DNA of 64,000 nt from the NCBI RefSeq assembly GCF_019203185.1, contig NZ_CP078093.1, positions 1,054,001-1,118,000 on the forward strand, given 5' to 3'. The position numbers and the translations under genes were made by a program. Below the pieces are notes generated by a model that saw nothing but the letters and a program-made list of their open reading frames with translations, was not told where the DNA came from and did not search any database. Positions 8,171-16,799 of the stretch are shown here, one piece after another. The DNA comes from Crassaminicella indica (GTDB taxonomy: Bacteria; Bacillota; Clostridia; Peptostreptococcales; Thermotaleaceae). Within the stretch, counting starts at the first letter, position 1, and the number at the start of each line of letters is the position of its first letter.

Positions 8171-9265
8171 TTGACTGATTATATTACAAATAGACAAATT
8201 GCCTTTATTATTTTTGGTGCGCTTGTAGGGTATGGTGTGATGGGGCTTCCTAAAAATGTTGCAGAAAGTTCAGGAACAGGAGGTTGGTTTACCCTAATTG
8301 TAGTAACATTTATAGTAATGATTATTACTTATATGGTTACATATCTCTCGTATGTTCATAAAAATAAAACTATATATGAGTATAGTCAAATATTAACAGG
8401 TAAAGTTGTTACATATATATTTATGAACCTGTATATATTTTATTATTTTTTAGTTTTTAGCATGTTAGGGAGAATTTCTAGCGAAACCATTAAGCTTAGT
8501 ATATTATTAAGAACTCCTGTATGGGCATTGAGTTTTGTTTTTTTCAGTATTGCTTATTATGCATTGACAAAGAGATTGCGTGTTATTGCAAGAATTTGTG
8601 AAATATATGGAGTTATAATTATTGTTGTTACAGTTATGATGCATTTTGCTATGTTTACACAAGGAAAATTCATTAACTTAAAGCCTTTTTTTGTTATGGA
8701 AGATTTGCCAGCATATTTAAAAGCATCTGTTAAACTCATATTTCCTTTTTTAGGAGTAGAGATATTAACTGTTATTCCTTTTAATAAAAAGAATAGTAAA
8801 AATGTATTAAAATATACAGTTTTTATTGTAGCATTTGTAGGGATCATATATATATTAGTAGCAGAATCTTGTATTTCTGTAATGAGTGTAGATGGTATTA
8901 TTCACTATAATGATGCAGTACTAGCTACCATACGAAGAATAGATATTCAAAGTCTACAGTTTATTAGAAGATTAGATGGTATTTTTTTAATCATATGGAT
9001 TATGGCTATATTTTGTACCATGATTATATGGGCTTACGGAGGAATTTTTCTTTTGAGCAAATTCTTTAAAAAGGTTCATTTTAACTACCTTGCGCTTGTT
9101 GTTGTGATAATGGCCTATATTGTTTCTCTGATTCCTACTACCTTTGAGCAAGTACAAAAAATACTAAATTATGTTAGTTATTACGGATTAGTATGTATGG
9201 TATTAATACCAGCCATATTATTTTTTATTACGAAGGTGAAAAAATATGATAAAAAAGTACAGTAA
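8171..9265 (+). CDS. gerB: Spore germination permease, GerAB family
   Basis: A 364-residue membrane protein with about ten helices, of the GerAB/APC-type permease family that binds the germinant in the spore inner membrane. Family marks are ITNRQIAFIIFG at the start, GVMGLPKNVAE in helix 1, and FPFLGVEILTVIPF in the middle. Translation starts at TTG 8171 behind GGAGGTGA. Its 3' end overlaps the gerC start by 20 bp, so the two are translationally coupled. Confidence 0.93.
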   Translation: MTDYITNRQIAFIIFGALVGYGVMGLPKNVAESSGTGGWFTLIVVTFIVMIITYMVTYLSYVHKNKTIYEYSQILTGKVVTYIFMNLYIFYYFLVFSMLGRISSETIKLSILLRTPVWALSFVFFSIAYYALTKRLRVIARICEIYGVIIIVVTVMMHFAMFTQGKFINLKPFFVMEDLPAYLKASVKLIFPFLGVEILTVIPFNKKNSKNVLKYTVFIVAFVGIIYILVAESCISVMSVDGIIHYNDAVLATIRRIDIQSLQFIRRLDGIFLIIWIMAIFCTMIIWAYGGIFLLSKFFKKVHFNYLALVVVIMAYIVSLIPTTFEQVQKILNYVSYYGLVCMVLIPAILFFITKVKKYDKKVQ

Positions 9266-10379
9266 GGTATGTATGCTTTTTATATGTTTATTTATTCTGA
9301 CAAGCTGTTGGGATTATAGGGATATTGATAAGAAGTGTATTGTTGTTGCTATTGGGGTAGATGCTGTTGGAAAGGATATTGAATTTTCAGGTGAAATTGC
9401 ACAGCTTACGCCTTCTGCTGCAAGTCAAGAAAAGTCTCAAGTAGCAGGCGTATATAATTTATTATCTTATGGAAAAACCTTTGAGGAAGCTCGAGTAAAT
9501 TATGATGCAGTAAATCCTTGCTCTACATTTTTAGGGGCAACAAGAGTTGTTGTATTTGGACAAAATTTTGCAAAAAAGGGAATAGAACCTTATTTATATA
9601 GGATCAATCACATTTATGATTATCGAAAAACTATTTTACCAGTAGTGTGTCGTGAAAAGCCTAGAGAATTATTTAAAATGAAAACAAAAAAAGATATGTC
9701 TGTAGGATTTTTGATAGAGAATATTTTGAATCACTTAGCAAGCAGTGGAAAAGCTATGTATCCAACAGTTGGGGAATTACTTTTTAATGTAGAAACAGGA
9801 GGAGGATGCTATGCTGTACCTTATATAGGTACTGAAAAGGGAGATATAAAGTATTTAGGGCTTGCAGTTATGAAAAAATCAAAATTAATAGGCGAGATAG
9901 ATCTTGAAGAAACCGATGGCGTATTATACATATTGGCAGAAAAGCCTAGAATCGTTGAAGTAATTCCATATTATAAAAATAAGAATAACAATACATCTTT
10001 TCGTGTAGCTGTTAAAAAAAGAAAGATTGAAACAAACTATAAAGATAATGAAGTTTTTATTCAGATTGCTTTAGATTTAAAGGCAGAGCTTCAGTATCAA
10101 TATGATATACAGCCAGTTACTGATAATGATATAAAGGAATTAGAAAAGAGTTTATCAGAAAAAGTGAAAAATAAAGTGATGCTAGCTATTCAAAAAGCAC
10201 AAAAAGAGTTTCAATGTGATTATTTTCAATTCAGAAGATATTTTAAAGCCAAATATCCTAAAATTTATAAAAAAATAAAATGGGAAGATGTCTTTCCTAA
10301 GATGAATATAAAAGTAGTAGTTCAAACAAAAATTGTTAACAAAAGCTTGGCAGATCCAAATGCTAAAAAGAAATATTAG
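9246..10379 (+). CDS. gerC: Spore germination lipoprotein, Ger(x)C family
   Basis: A 377-residue lipoprotein with a signal peptide and lipobox LTSC (Cys about residue 20), followed by WDYRDIDK, the near-invariant start of mature Ger(x)C proteins (usually CWDRREIE). Ger(x)C forms the third part of the germinant receptor at the outer face of the spore inner membrane. Middle and C-terminal segments match the family (ATRVVVFGQNFAKKGIEPYL, a C-terminal helix ending with FPKMNIKVVVQTKI). It starts inside gerB and ends 13 bp before gerA, so the three genes form one operon. Confidence 0.93.
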   Translation: MIKKYSKVCMLFICLFILTSCWDYRDIDKKCIVVAIGVDAVGKDIEFSGEIAQLTPSAASQEKSQVAGVYNLLSYGKTFEEARVNYDAVNPCSTFLGATRVVVFGQNFAKKGIEPYLYRINHIYDYRKTILPVVCREKPRELFKMKTKKDMSVGFLIENILNHLASSGKAMYPTVGELLFNVETGGGCYAVPYIGTEKGDIKYLGLAVMKKSKLIGEIDLEETDGVLYILAEKPRIVEVIPYYKNKNNNTSFRVAVKKRKIETNYKDNEVFIQIALDLKAELQYQYDIQPVTDNDIKELEKSLSEKVKNKVMLAIQKAQKEFQCDYFQFRRYFKAKYPKIYKKIKWEDVFPKMNIKVVVQTKIVNKSLADPNAKKKY

Positions 10380-10392
10380 AGGATGGATTAAT

Positions 10393-11823
10393 ATGAAAAA
10401 TAATAATCGATTGATAAATAAAATAAAAGAATTGAGAGAAGAAAACTTTGGTGTGTCTGTAAGAAAACTATCTATTTTTAATGAAGAAGTGTTTATATTA
10501 TATATTCCAGAGTTGACAGATCGAGGAGTATTATCGGACAACATTATAAAGCCTATATTACAGTATGGAAAAGAGCAAATGCTTACTATAGATAAAATAT
10601 TATTGTCTATTGTTTATTTAGATGATATTTTTAGTGATGATGATGAAGAAAAGATAGTTGAGTATATTTTAGAAGGAAAGTCGATTATTATTCTTTTAAA
10701 GGAAGCTAAATATATTGTTGCAAACACTTTAAAGGTTGAGCAAAGAAAGGTTCAGACGCCAGAAATAGAAACTACGCTAAGAGGTCCTAAGGATGCTTTT
10801 ACTGAAAATCTCGATACTAATTTGTCTCTTGTTCGCTACAGGATAAAAGATCCTTCTCTTAGAATTGATAAGTCGATAATCGGAAAAAGAACAAAGACAA
10901 ATACAGCTGTTATTTATATAAAAGATATAGCAAACCCTAAATATGTGAATGAAGTGAAAAAAAGAATCCAAAAGATCAGCGTAGATGGCATACTTGAGTC
11001 TGGATATGTTCAAAAATTTCTTTTGAACAATACTTTTGATTTATTTCCTCAAGCAGGTATTGTAGAGAGGTCTGATACAGCCTGTGCCAACCTATTAGAA
11101 GGAAAGATTTGTATTCTTGTAGAAGGAAGTAGTTTAGGCTTGATAGTACCGAAAACCTTTATTGAATTTTTGGATACAGGAGAGGATCATTATAACAATT
11201 TATATTTAGCGATATTTTCTAAAATACTGACTGCATTAGCATTGTGTATAACTTTGACTGTATCTGCTTTGTATATTGCTGTTGTTAGCTTTCATACAGA
11301 TATTTTGCCACCCCAATATATTTTAAGCTTGGCTATTGCTAGGAAAACTGTTCCTTTCAATGCGTTGATAGAAACACTTGTTATGGAGTTTATAGCAGAA
11401 ATATTAAGAGAAGCAAGTATAAGGCTTCCGCAGCAAATAGGACCAGCTATTGGAATTGTTGGAGCTATCGTAATAGGACAAGCTGCAGTTGCTGCAGGAT
11501 TAGTCAGTCCACTTTTAGTAATTATCGTATCTTTATCTATGATGTGTTCCTTTGTAGCAGCAGATTATACGATTATCAGTTCTATTCGCATATTAAAATT
11601 TTTCTTGATTTTTATAACAGGTATATTTGGATTATTTGGATTTGTTATGGGATTTACAGTTATTATGATTAACTTATGCGCCCAAACAAGCTTTGGTGTA
11701 CCTTATTCTGCTCCTCTTGCACCATTTCATTTTAAAGATATAATCAATTATATTTTTAGCGATATTACATTAGCCAAAATGAGGCCAAAATTTTTACATA
11801 CAAAGGATAAAACAAGGCAGTAA
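10393..11823 (+). CDS. gerA: Spore germination protein, GerAA family
   Basis: A 476-residue protein: a soluble N-terminal domain (about residues 1-285, including VRYRIKDPSLRI and GYVQKFL followed by LFPQAGIVERSD) and a C-terminal membrane domain with about five helices, including PPQYILSLA, EILREASIRLPQQIGPAIGI and IGQAAVAAGLVSP, all GerAA hallmarks. GerAA is the channel-like subunit of the receptor. ATG 10393 follows GAGGATGG; the earlier ATG at 10333 lies inside gerC and lacks a site. The gene order B-C-A differs from the usual A-B-C or A-C-B. Confidence 0.93.
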   Translation: MKNNNRLINKIKELREENFGVSVRKLSIFNEEVFILYIPELTDRGVLSDNIIKPILQYGKEQMLTIDKILLSIVYLDDIFSDDDEEKIVEYILEGKSIIILLKEAKYIVANTLKVEQRKVQTPEIETTLRGPKDAFTENLDTNLSLVRYRIKDPSLRIDKSIIGKRTKTNTAVIYIKDIANPKYVNEVKKRIQKISVDGILESGYVQKFLLNNTFDLFPQAGIVERSDTACANLLEGKICILVEGSSLGLIVPKTFIEFLDTGEDHYNNLYLAIFSKILTALALCITLTVSALYIAVVSFHTDILPPQYILSLAIARKTVPFNALIETLVMEFIAEILREASIRLPQQIGPAIGIVGAIVIGQAAVAAGLVSPLLVIIVSLSMMCSFVAADYTIISSIRILKFFLIFITGIFGLFGFVMGFTVIMINLCAQTSFGVPYSAPLAPFHFKDIINYIFSDITLAKMRPKFLHTKDKTRQ

Positions 11824-11903
11824 ATTTTTGCCAATGGTGAATAACTATTTTACTGGTGATATAATAGAATTAATAGGATAAGGATATTTTGGAGCTGATG
11901 TAC

Positions 11904-13577
11904 TTGATAGAATTATTAAAACATCTTATTAATAATTTAGGATATGTGATTGTTATAGCTTTTTTTATTTCAAAGCTTAATACATTTCGGCAGATGATTC
12001 AAAAGGAGAAAATAGGAAGAGTTGAGACGTTGATACTAGCCTTTATATTTGGAGGAATAGGGATTATCGGAACCTATGTAGGAATTGATGTACGTGGTGC
12101 TATTGCCAATACAAGAAATATAGGTGTAATTGTAGGAGGAATTCTTTGTGGGCCATTTGTAGGAATTGTAGGGGGAATCCTTGCAGCAACACATCGGATT
12201 CTGATTGATGCTGGTGGAATTACAGCATTTCCATGTGCTATGGCAACTGCTATTGGTGGGTATTTATCTGGAATCATTTACAAAAAATCAAATATTAAAA
12301 ATAGATGGTTTTATGGATTGTTAGGGGGAATTGTAGTAGAGAATTTGAGTATGACTTTTATTTTATTATTTTCAAAACCATTTCCTCTAGCATTGAGTAT
12401 TGTAAAGGATATTTATGTGCCTATGGTTTTAATCAATGGAGTTGGAATTGCGATAGTGATTATGATTACAGAAAATATTTTTGAAGCAGAAGAAGAAATT
12501 GCTGCAAAACAGGCAAAGCATGCATTAGAAATTGCTAATAAAACATTGCCTTATTTTCGTGATGTAAACAATAATTCTTTAAAAAAAATCTGTGAGATCA
12601 TAAAAACTTCTGTAAAAGCTGATGCTGTTTCTATAACAGATAAAAAATATATTCTTGCTCATGTAGGCAGTGGAGAGGATCATCATACTGTTGGAAAATC
12701 TATTTTGACAAGAGCAACAGAGCGAGTTATAAAGGAAGGAATTATTGAGATTTTAAATACACCTGAAGAAATAGATTGTATGGATGAAAATTGTCCATTA
12801 AAATCTGGTATTATTGTACCTCTTAAGGAAAATGAAAAAGTAATTGGCACATTAAAAATATATTATAACGATGAAAACCACATAACCTTTCGAGATATAA
12901 GCTTGGCAGAAGGTTTATCTCAGCTGATTTCTACACAGCTTGAAATTAGCAAGCTTGAAAAACTAAAGGAGATGGCAAACAAATCCGAGATTAAAGCGCT
13001 TCAAGCACAAATCAATCCGCATTTTTTATTTAATGCTTTACATACAATTGTATCATTTATGAGAATGGATATAGATAAAGCACGAGAATTGATCATTGAT
13101 TTATCTACATATTTAAGATATAACATTGAAAAAGGAGATGAATTGGTAAGCTTAAAAAAAGAATTGGAACAGGTAAGAGCGTATGTTAAAATAGAACAGG
13201 CAAGATATGGAAAAAAGTTGCATATAATTTATGATATAGATGATAATATTGATATAAAAATTCCAAGTCTTACTATACAGCCACTTGTTGAAAATGCTAT
13301 AAAACATGGCATATTAAAAGCACATCAGGATGGTGGTTTTATAAAGATTTGTGTAAAAGAGAAAAAAGACAGAGTTCAGATTATCATAGAAGATAATGGT
13401 GTTGGTATAGAAGAAGAAGTGATTTGCGGGATAAAAAAAGGAAAGACAAAAGAAGGCAGTATTGGGCTTTTGAATGTACACAATAGATTAGAGTTGATTT
13501 ATGGGAAGGGGCTTAAAATCGAGCGGCTTCAAAAAGGAACAAGAATATCCTTTGAGATTTACAGAAAGGAGGGCTAA
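11904..13577 (+). CDS. lytS: LytS-type sensor histidine kinase
   Basis: A ~557-residue membrane kinase. Its N-terminal six-helix region (about residues 5-190) is of the 5TM-5TMR_LYT type and contains NTRNIGVIVGGILCGPFVG and AATHRILIDAGG, typical of LytS/BtsS/YpdA. A GAF-like domain follows (about 215-345), then a His_kinase domain with the phospho-acceptor in QINPHFLFNALHT and an ATPase with PLVENAIKHGI and IEDNGVGI. Its partner gene lies 3 bp downstream. The next gene is cstA. LytS/BtsS kinases are known to sense pyruvate and control CstA-type or PftAB pyruvate carriers. The start may be TTG 11904, ATG 11898 or TTG 11889. Confidence 0.92.
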   Translation: MIELLKHLINNLGYVIVIAFFISKLNTFRQMIQKEKIGRVETLILAFIFGGIGIIGTYVGIDVRGAIANTRNIGVIVGGILCGPFVGIVGGILAATHRILIDAGGITAFPCAMATAIGGYLSGIIYKKSNIKNRWFYGLLGGIVVENLSMTFILLFSKPFPLALSIVKDIYVPMVLINGVGIAIVIMITENIFEAEEEIAAKQAKHALEIANKTLPYFRDVNNNSLKKICEIIKTSVKADAVSITDKKYILAHVGSGEDHHTVGKSILTRATERVIKEGIIEILNTPEEIDCMDENCPLKSGIIVPLKENEKVIGTLKIYYNDENHITFRDISLAEGLSQLISTQLEISKLEKLKEMANKSEIKALQAQINPHFLFNALHTIVSFMRMDIDKARELIIDLSTYLRYNIEKGDELVSLKKELEQVRAYVKIEQARYGKKLHIIYDIDDNIDIKIPSLTIQPLVENAIKHGILKAHQDGGFIKICVKEKKDRVQIIIEDNGVGIEEEVICGIKKGKTKEGSIGLLNVHNRLELIYGKGLKIERLQKGTRISFEIYRKEG

Positions 13578-13580
13578 AGC

Positions 13581-14288
13581 TTGAAATGTATTATTGTAGA
13601 GGATGAATATCCATCTAGGGAAGAGTTAAAGTATTTTATTAAAGAATATAGTGCTATTGAAATTGTAGAGGAATTTGAAGATGCTTTGAGTGCATTAAAG
13701 TTCTTAGAGAAAAATAATGTAGATGTGATATTTTTAGATATCAATATGCCAAACTTAGATGGAATGACCTTTAGTAAATTAGTTGCTAAATTTAAAGAAA
13801 GACCAAAAATTGTCTTTATTACAGCCTATAAAGAATATGCAGTAGAAGCCTTTGAAGTGCATGCCTTTGATTATATTTTAAAGCCATATTCAAAAGAAAG
13901 AATGATTCATTTATTAAAAAAGCTAGAAGATCAAGAAGAGAATAGAGGGTATAAAAGGGATAAGATTATTTTATGCAAAAACGAAAAAATGATTGTTGTG
14001 GATTGGATGGATATATATTATTGTGAAGCCCATGAAAGGGAAACTATTGTTTATACAAAAGATGAAAAATATATTGCAAAGATGAATATTTCACAGTTTT
14101 TAGAAAAAATACCAAAGGACAAATTCTATAGAAGCCACCGATCATATATTTTAAATCTAGATAAGATTCAAGAGATTATTCCCTGGTTTAACAATACATA
14201 TAATGTAAAGCTCGAGGATTTGGATGCAATTATTCCTGTAAGCAGAAATAAAATAAAGGAATTCCGAAAAATTATGGGAATATCTTAA
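13581..14288 (+). CDS. lytR: LytTR-family response regulator
   Basis: A 235-residue regulator: receiver domain (residues 1-118) with acidic pocket VEDE, phospho-acceptor Asp53 in IFLDINMPNLDG and Lys in ILKPYSKE, then a LytTR DNA-binding domain (about 135-233) with YYCEAHERET, FYRSHRSYILNLDKI and IIPVSRNKIKEFR. It starts at TTG 13581 behind GGAGGG, 3 bp after the kinase gene. By analogy with BtsR, YpdB and LytT it would activate the neighbouring cstA when the kinase senses its ligand; this is inference from context. Confidence 0.94.
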   Translation: MKCIIVEDEYPSREELKYFIKEYSAIEIVEEFEDALSALKFLEKNNVDVIFLDINMPNLDGMTFSKLVAKFKERPKIVFITAYKEYAVEAFEVHAFDYILKPYSKERMIHLLKKLEDQEENRGYKRDKIILCKNEKMIVVDWMDIYYCEAHERETIVYTKDEKYIAKMNISQFLEKIPKDKFYRSHRSYILNLDKIQEIIPWFNNTYNVKLEDLDAIIPVSRNKIKEFRKIMGIS

Positions 14289-14296
14289 AATTTATG

Positions 14297-14325
14297 CACG
14301 AATGAAATTTCGTGTTTATTTTTTT
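14297..14325 (+). terminator. Weak intrinsic terminator after lytR
   Basis: CACGAA pairs with TTCGTG around a 6-nt loop, followed by TTTATTTTTTT. The short stem suggests partial read-through toward cstA is possible. Confidence 0.6.
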
Positions 14326-14398
14326 GCATTTCATGTTGTAGTGAATTCTTTTCATTACGAAGCGATTCTTTTTGATGAAGATTTAAAATATAATATAC

Positions 14399-14630
14399 AG
14401 GTAAACAACTTCAAAACGAAATATAAAAGATAGTTCATTCCAGATAACTTTTGAAAAAACAAAACTTCATTCCATGAAAAAATACTAAACCTTCAAAACT
14501 CACTTTGTTCAAACAATGAAGGTTCTTAACGTATTTTTCATGAAATTTCAGTAAGTTTTTTTACAAAAGTTATCGAAGTCATTCACTTATCTTTATATAT
14601 TTCTTTTTTTCATGTTGAAGTTGGATCCTT
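14399..14630 (+). repeat. ~235-bp palindromic repeat, copy A
   Basis: This copy is almost identical to the copy at 38463-38700 (same orientation) and to the reverse complement of 16144-16380. The element as a whole is an imperfect palindrome: for example GATAACTTTTG at 14442 mirrors CAAAAGTTATC at 14563, and CATGAAAAAATAC mirrors GTATTTTTCATG. The ends read GGTAAACAACTTCAA and TTGAAGTTGGATCC. No coding potential is seen. It occupies nearly all the space upstream of cstA. Confidence 0.85.
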
Positions 14631-14671
14631 ATATAAAAATAAGTAAATATTATTAAAAGGAGGAGAAGTAC

Positions 14672-16096
14672 ATGGTCACCTTTATTTTATCTATTGGAAT
14701 TTTAATTTTAGGTTATTTTCTTTATGGTAAGTTTGTGGAAAACGTTTTCGGGGTTGATGATGCAAATGTTACGCCAGCTGTATCTATGGAGGATGGTGTA
14801 GATTATATTCCAATGAGTTGGCCGAGAATATTCTTGATTCAATTCTTAAATATTGCAGGATTAGGTCCTATATATGGAGCTATAGCAGGTGCATTATGGG
14901 GACCAGCTGCATTTTTATGGATTGTATTCGGATGTATTTTTGCAGGAGCTGTACATGATTATTTCTCAGGAATGTTATCTATTCGTCATAAAGGAACTAG
15001 TGTATCAGAGATTGTAGGGATTTATCTAGGAGATACTGTAAAAACAATCATGAGAGTTTTTAGTGTAGTATTATTAGTATTAGTAGGTGTTGTTTTCGTA
15101 ATGGGTCCAGCTGGACTTTTAGCAAATATAACAGGACTTAGCAAAACATTATTAATCGGTATGATTATTATTTATTATCTACTTGCTACTGTACTTCCAG
15201 TAGATAAGTTGATCGGAAAGATTTATCCAATATTTGGAGCATCTCTTTTAATAATGGCAGCAGGGATTGGTGTAGGGATTATTGCTAAAGGATATACAAT
15301 TCCAGAACTTACATTAACGAACCTACATCCGAAAGGAACACCATTTTTCCCATTTTTATTCATAACGATTGCCTGTGGTGCAATATCAGGTTTTCATGCA
15401 ACACAATCACCACTTATGGCTAGATGTGTAAGAAAAGAAAGTGAAGGAAGAAGAATATTCTATGGGTCAATGATTGCAGAAGGTATTATTGCGTTGATTT
15501 GGGCAGCAGCAGCTATGACATTCTTTGGTGGTACAGAAGGATTAGCTGCAACACTTGCAAATGGTGGACCAGGGGTTGTAGTAAAAGAAATATCAACAAC
15601 ACTTCTAGGTACTATAGGTGGAATCCTTGCAATGCTTGGAGTAGTTGCTTGTCCAATAACATCAGGAGATACTGCTTTTAGAAGTGCAAGACTTGTTATT
15701 GCAGATGCTATTAATTTAAAACAAGAAAAGACAATGAATAGATTTTATATTGCTATTCCGTTATTTGCAGTAGGGGTAGCCCTTACACAAATTGATTTTG
15801 GAATTATTTGGAGATATTTCTCATGGTCAAATCAAACACTTGCAATGATTGTACTTTGGGCTTCAGCAACATATCTAGCTAAAAAAGGAAAAAATCATTG
15901 GATTTGTAGTATACCAGCAACATTTATGACAGGTGTAACAACTTCTTATATATTACAAGCTCCAGAAGGATTTAAATTAGCTACTACGCTTTCAAATATT
16001 GTAGGAATTGCTTTAGCGTTAGTATTCTTTGGAATATTTATGAGCAAAGCCAAAAAAGAAAATAAAGATGTAAAGCAAAAATATGCTGCATTATAA
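14672..16096 (+). CDS. cstA: CstA-family carbon starvation / pyruvate-peptide transporter
   Basis: A 474-residue polytopic membrane protein (about 13 helices) of the CstA family, which imports pyruvate or peptides with protons. CstA marks are PMSWPRIFLIQFLNIAGLGP, GAVHDYFSGMLSIRHKG, FHATQSPLMARC and PITSGDTAFRSARL. It has the short length of Firmicute CstA proteins. The ATG has AGGAGGAG nine bases upstream. LytS/LytTR genes lie upstream, as in the BtsSR-BtsT and YpdAB circuits, so regulation by pyruvate is likely. The gene is bracketed by two inverted copies of a palindromic repeat, with only ~40 bp between copy A and the start. Confidence 0.95.
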   Translation: MVTFILSIGILILGYFLYGKFVENVFGVDDANVTPAVSMEDGVDYIPMSWPRIFLIQFLNIAGLGPIYGAIAGALWGPAAFLWIVFGCIFAGAVHDYFSGMLSIRHKGTSVSEIVGIYLGDTVKTIMRVFSVVLLVLVGVVFVMGPAGLLANITGLSKTLLIGMIIIYYLLATVLPVDKLIGKIYPIFGASLLIMAAGIGVGIIAKGYTIPELTLTNLHPKGTPFFPFLFITIACGAISGFHATQSPLMARCVRKESEGRRIFYGSMIAEGIIALIWAAAAMTFFGGTEGLAATLANGGPGVVVKEISTTLLGTIGGILAMLGVVACPITSGDTAFRSARLVIADAINLKQEKTMNRFYIAIPLFAVGVALTQIDFGIIWRYFSWSNQTLAMIVLWASATYLAKKGKNHWICSIPATFMTGVTTSYILQAPEGFKLATTLSNIVGIALALVFFGIFMSKAKKENKDVKQKYAAL

Positions 16097-16099
16097 TAT

Positions 16100-16137
16100 C
16101 AAAAGCAGATGACGTAGATCATCTGCTTTTGGTAATT
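16100..16137 (+). terminator. Intrinsic terminator after cstA
   Basis: CAAAAGCAGATGA pairs exactly with TCATCTGCTTTTG around a 6-nt loop, followed by a T-rich tail. Confidence 0.88.
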
Positions 16138-16143
16138 TTTACT

Positions 16144-16380
16144 ATAGGTACACAACATCAACATAAAAAAAAGAAATATATAAAGATAAGTGAATGACTT
16201 CGATAACTTTTGTAAAAAAACTTACTGAAATTTCATGAAAAATACGTTAAGAACCTTCATTGTTTGAACGAAGTGAGTTTTGAAGGTTTAGTATTTTTTC
16301 ATGGAATGAAGTTTTGTTTTTTCAAAAGTTATCTGGAATGAACTATCTTTTATATTTCATTTTGAAGTTGGATCCCTATA
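16144..16380 (-). repeat. ~235-bp palindromic repeat, copy B (inverted)
   Basis: This is the reverse complement of copies A and C with few changes, for example GATAACTTTTGTAAAAAAAC, ACGTTAAGAACCTTCATTG and GAACTATCTTTTATATTTCA. Its right end reads TTGAAGTTGGATCCCTATA, which here is attached to the end that carries GGTAAACAAC in copies A and C, so the two termini are interchangeable or have been exchanged. Confidence 0.85.
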
Positions 16381-16403
16381 TAAAAAAATTTGAAAATTTA
16401 GTA

Positions 16404-16432
16404 TTGACATACTATAAGAATGTTTGTATAAT
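16404..16432 (+). promoter_or_regulatory. Sigma-A type promoter of the T-box/NSS transcript
   Basis: TTGACA (16404-16409) and TATAAT (16427-16432) are both perfect consensus hexamers with a 17-bp spacer. They lie directly upstream of the T-box leader. Confidence 0.88.
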
Positions 16433-16444
16433 AAACACTAAATT

Positions 16445-16760
16445 ACAAATTGCACATATTTTAAAGTGAAGACGGAGAGAAAAATATCATGTCTTTAACT
16501 ACAGAGAGCTAATGTTTGCTGAGAGTTAGCGTTGAAGCTGGTATATAATGATCACTCCCGAGCTGCCGAGTCGAAAGGGATACTAAGTAGATGAGGATGG
16601 TTGCCTCCAATATAAGGCTAGGGTTCAAATAAGCAAGATATACTTATTTCGACCTGAAAATAAGGCAATATTTTATTGCGAAATAGGGTGGTACCGCGAA
16701 GATAATCTTTCGTCCCTATAAATATTCTATGAATGTTTATAGGAATGAAAGGTTTTTTTA
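16445..16760 (+). promoter_or_regulatory. T-box leader (probable tyrosine specifier)
   Basis: The leader has the T-box core AGGGTGGTACCGCG at 16685-16698 and an intrinsic terminator (CCTATAAA...TTTATAGG then a T run, 16714-16758) that overlaps the antiterminator. Stem I contains AGAGAGC and the AGTAG motif after a candidate specifier loop reading GGATACTAAGTAG. TAC (16581-16583, Tyr) is the most likely specifier; ACT or CTA cannot be ruled out without folding. Uncharged tRNA would promote read-through into the downstream NSS carrier gene. Confidence 0.88.
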
Positions 16761-16799
16761 TTTTAAAATTTATAATGTTCAAAGAAAGGAAGAAGGAAA

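Noticed and set aside
10333-10392. Upstream ATG of gerA inside gerC
   Set aside because: No ribosome site. The 20 extra residues do not match GerAA proteins, and ATG 10393 has GAGGATGG.
10182-11013. Minus-strand ORFs opposite the ger genes
   Set aside because: They are low-complexity Ile/Phe/Leu translations of the antisense of AT-rich coding DNA.
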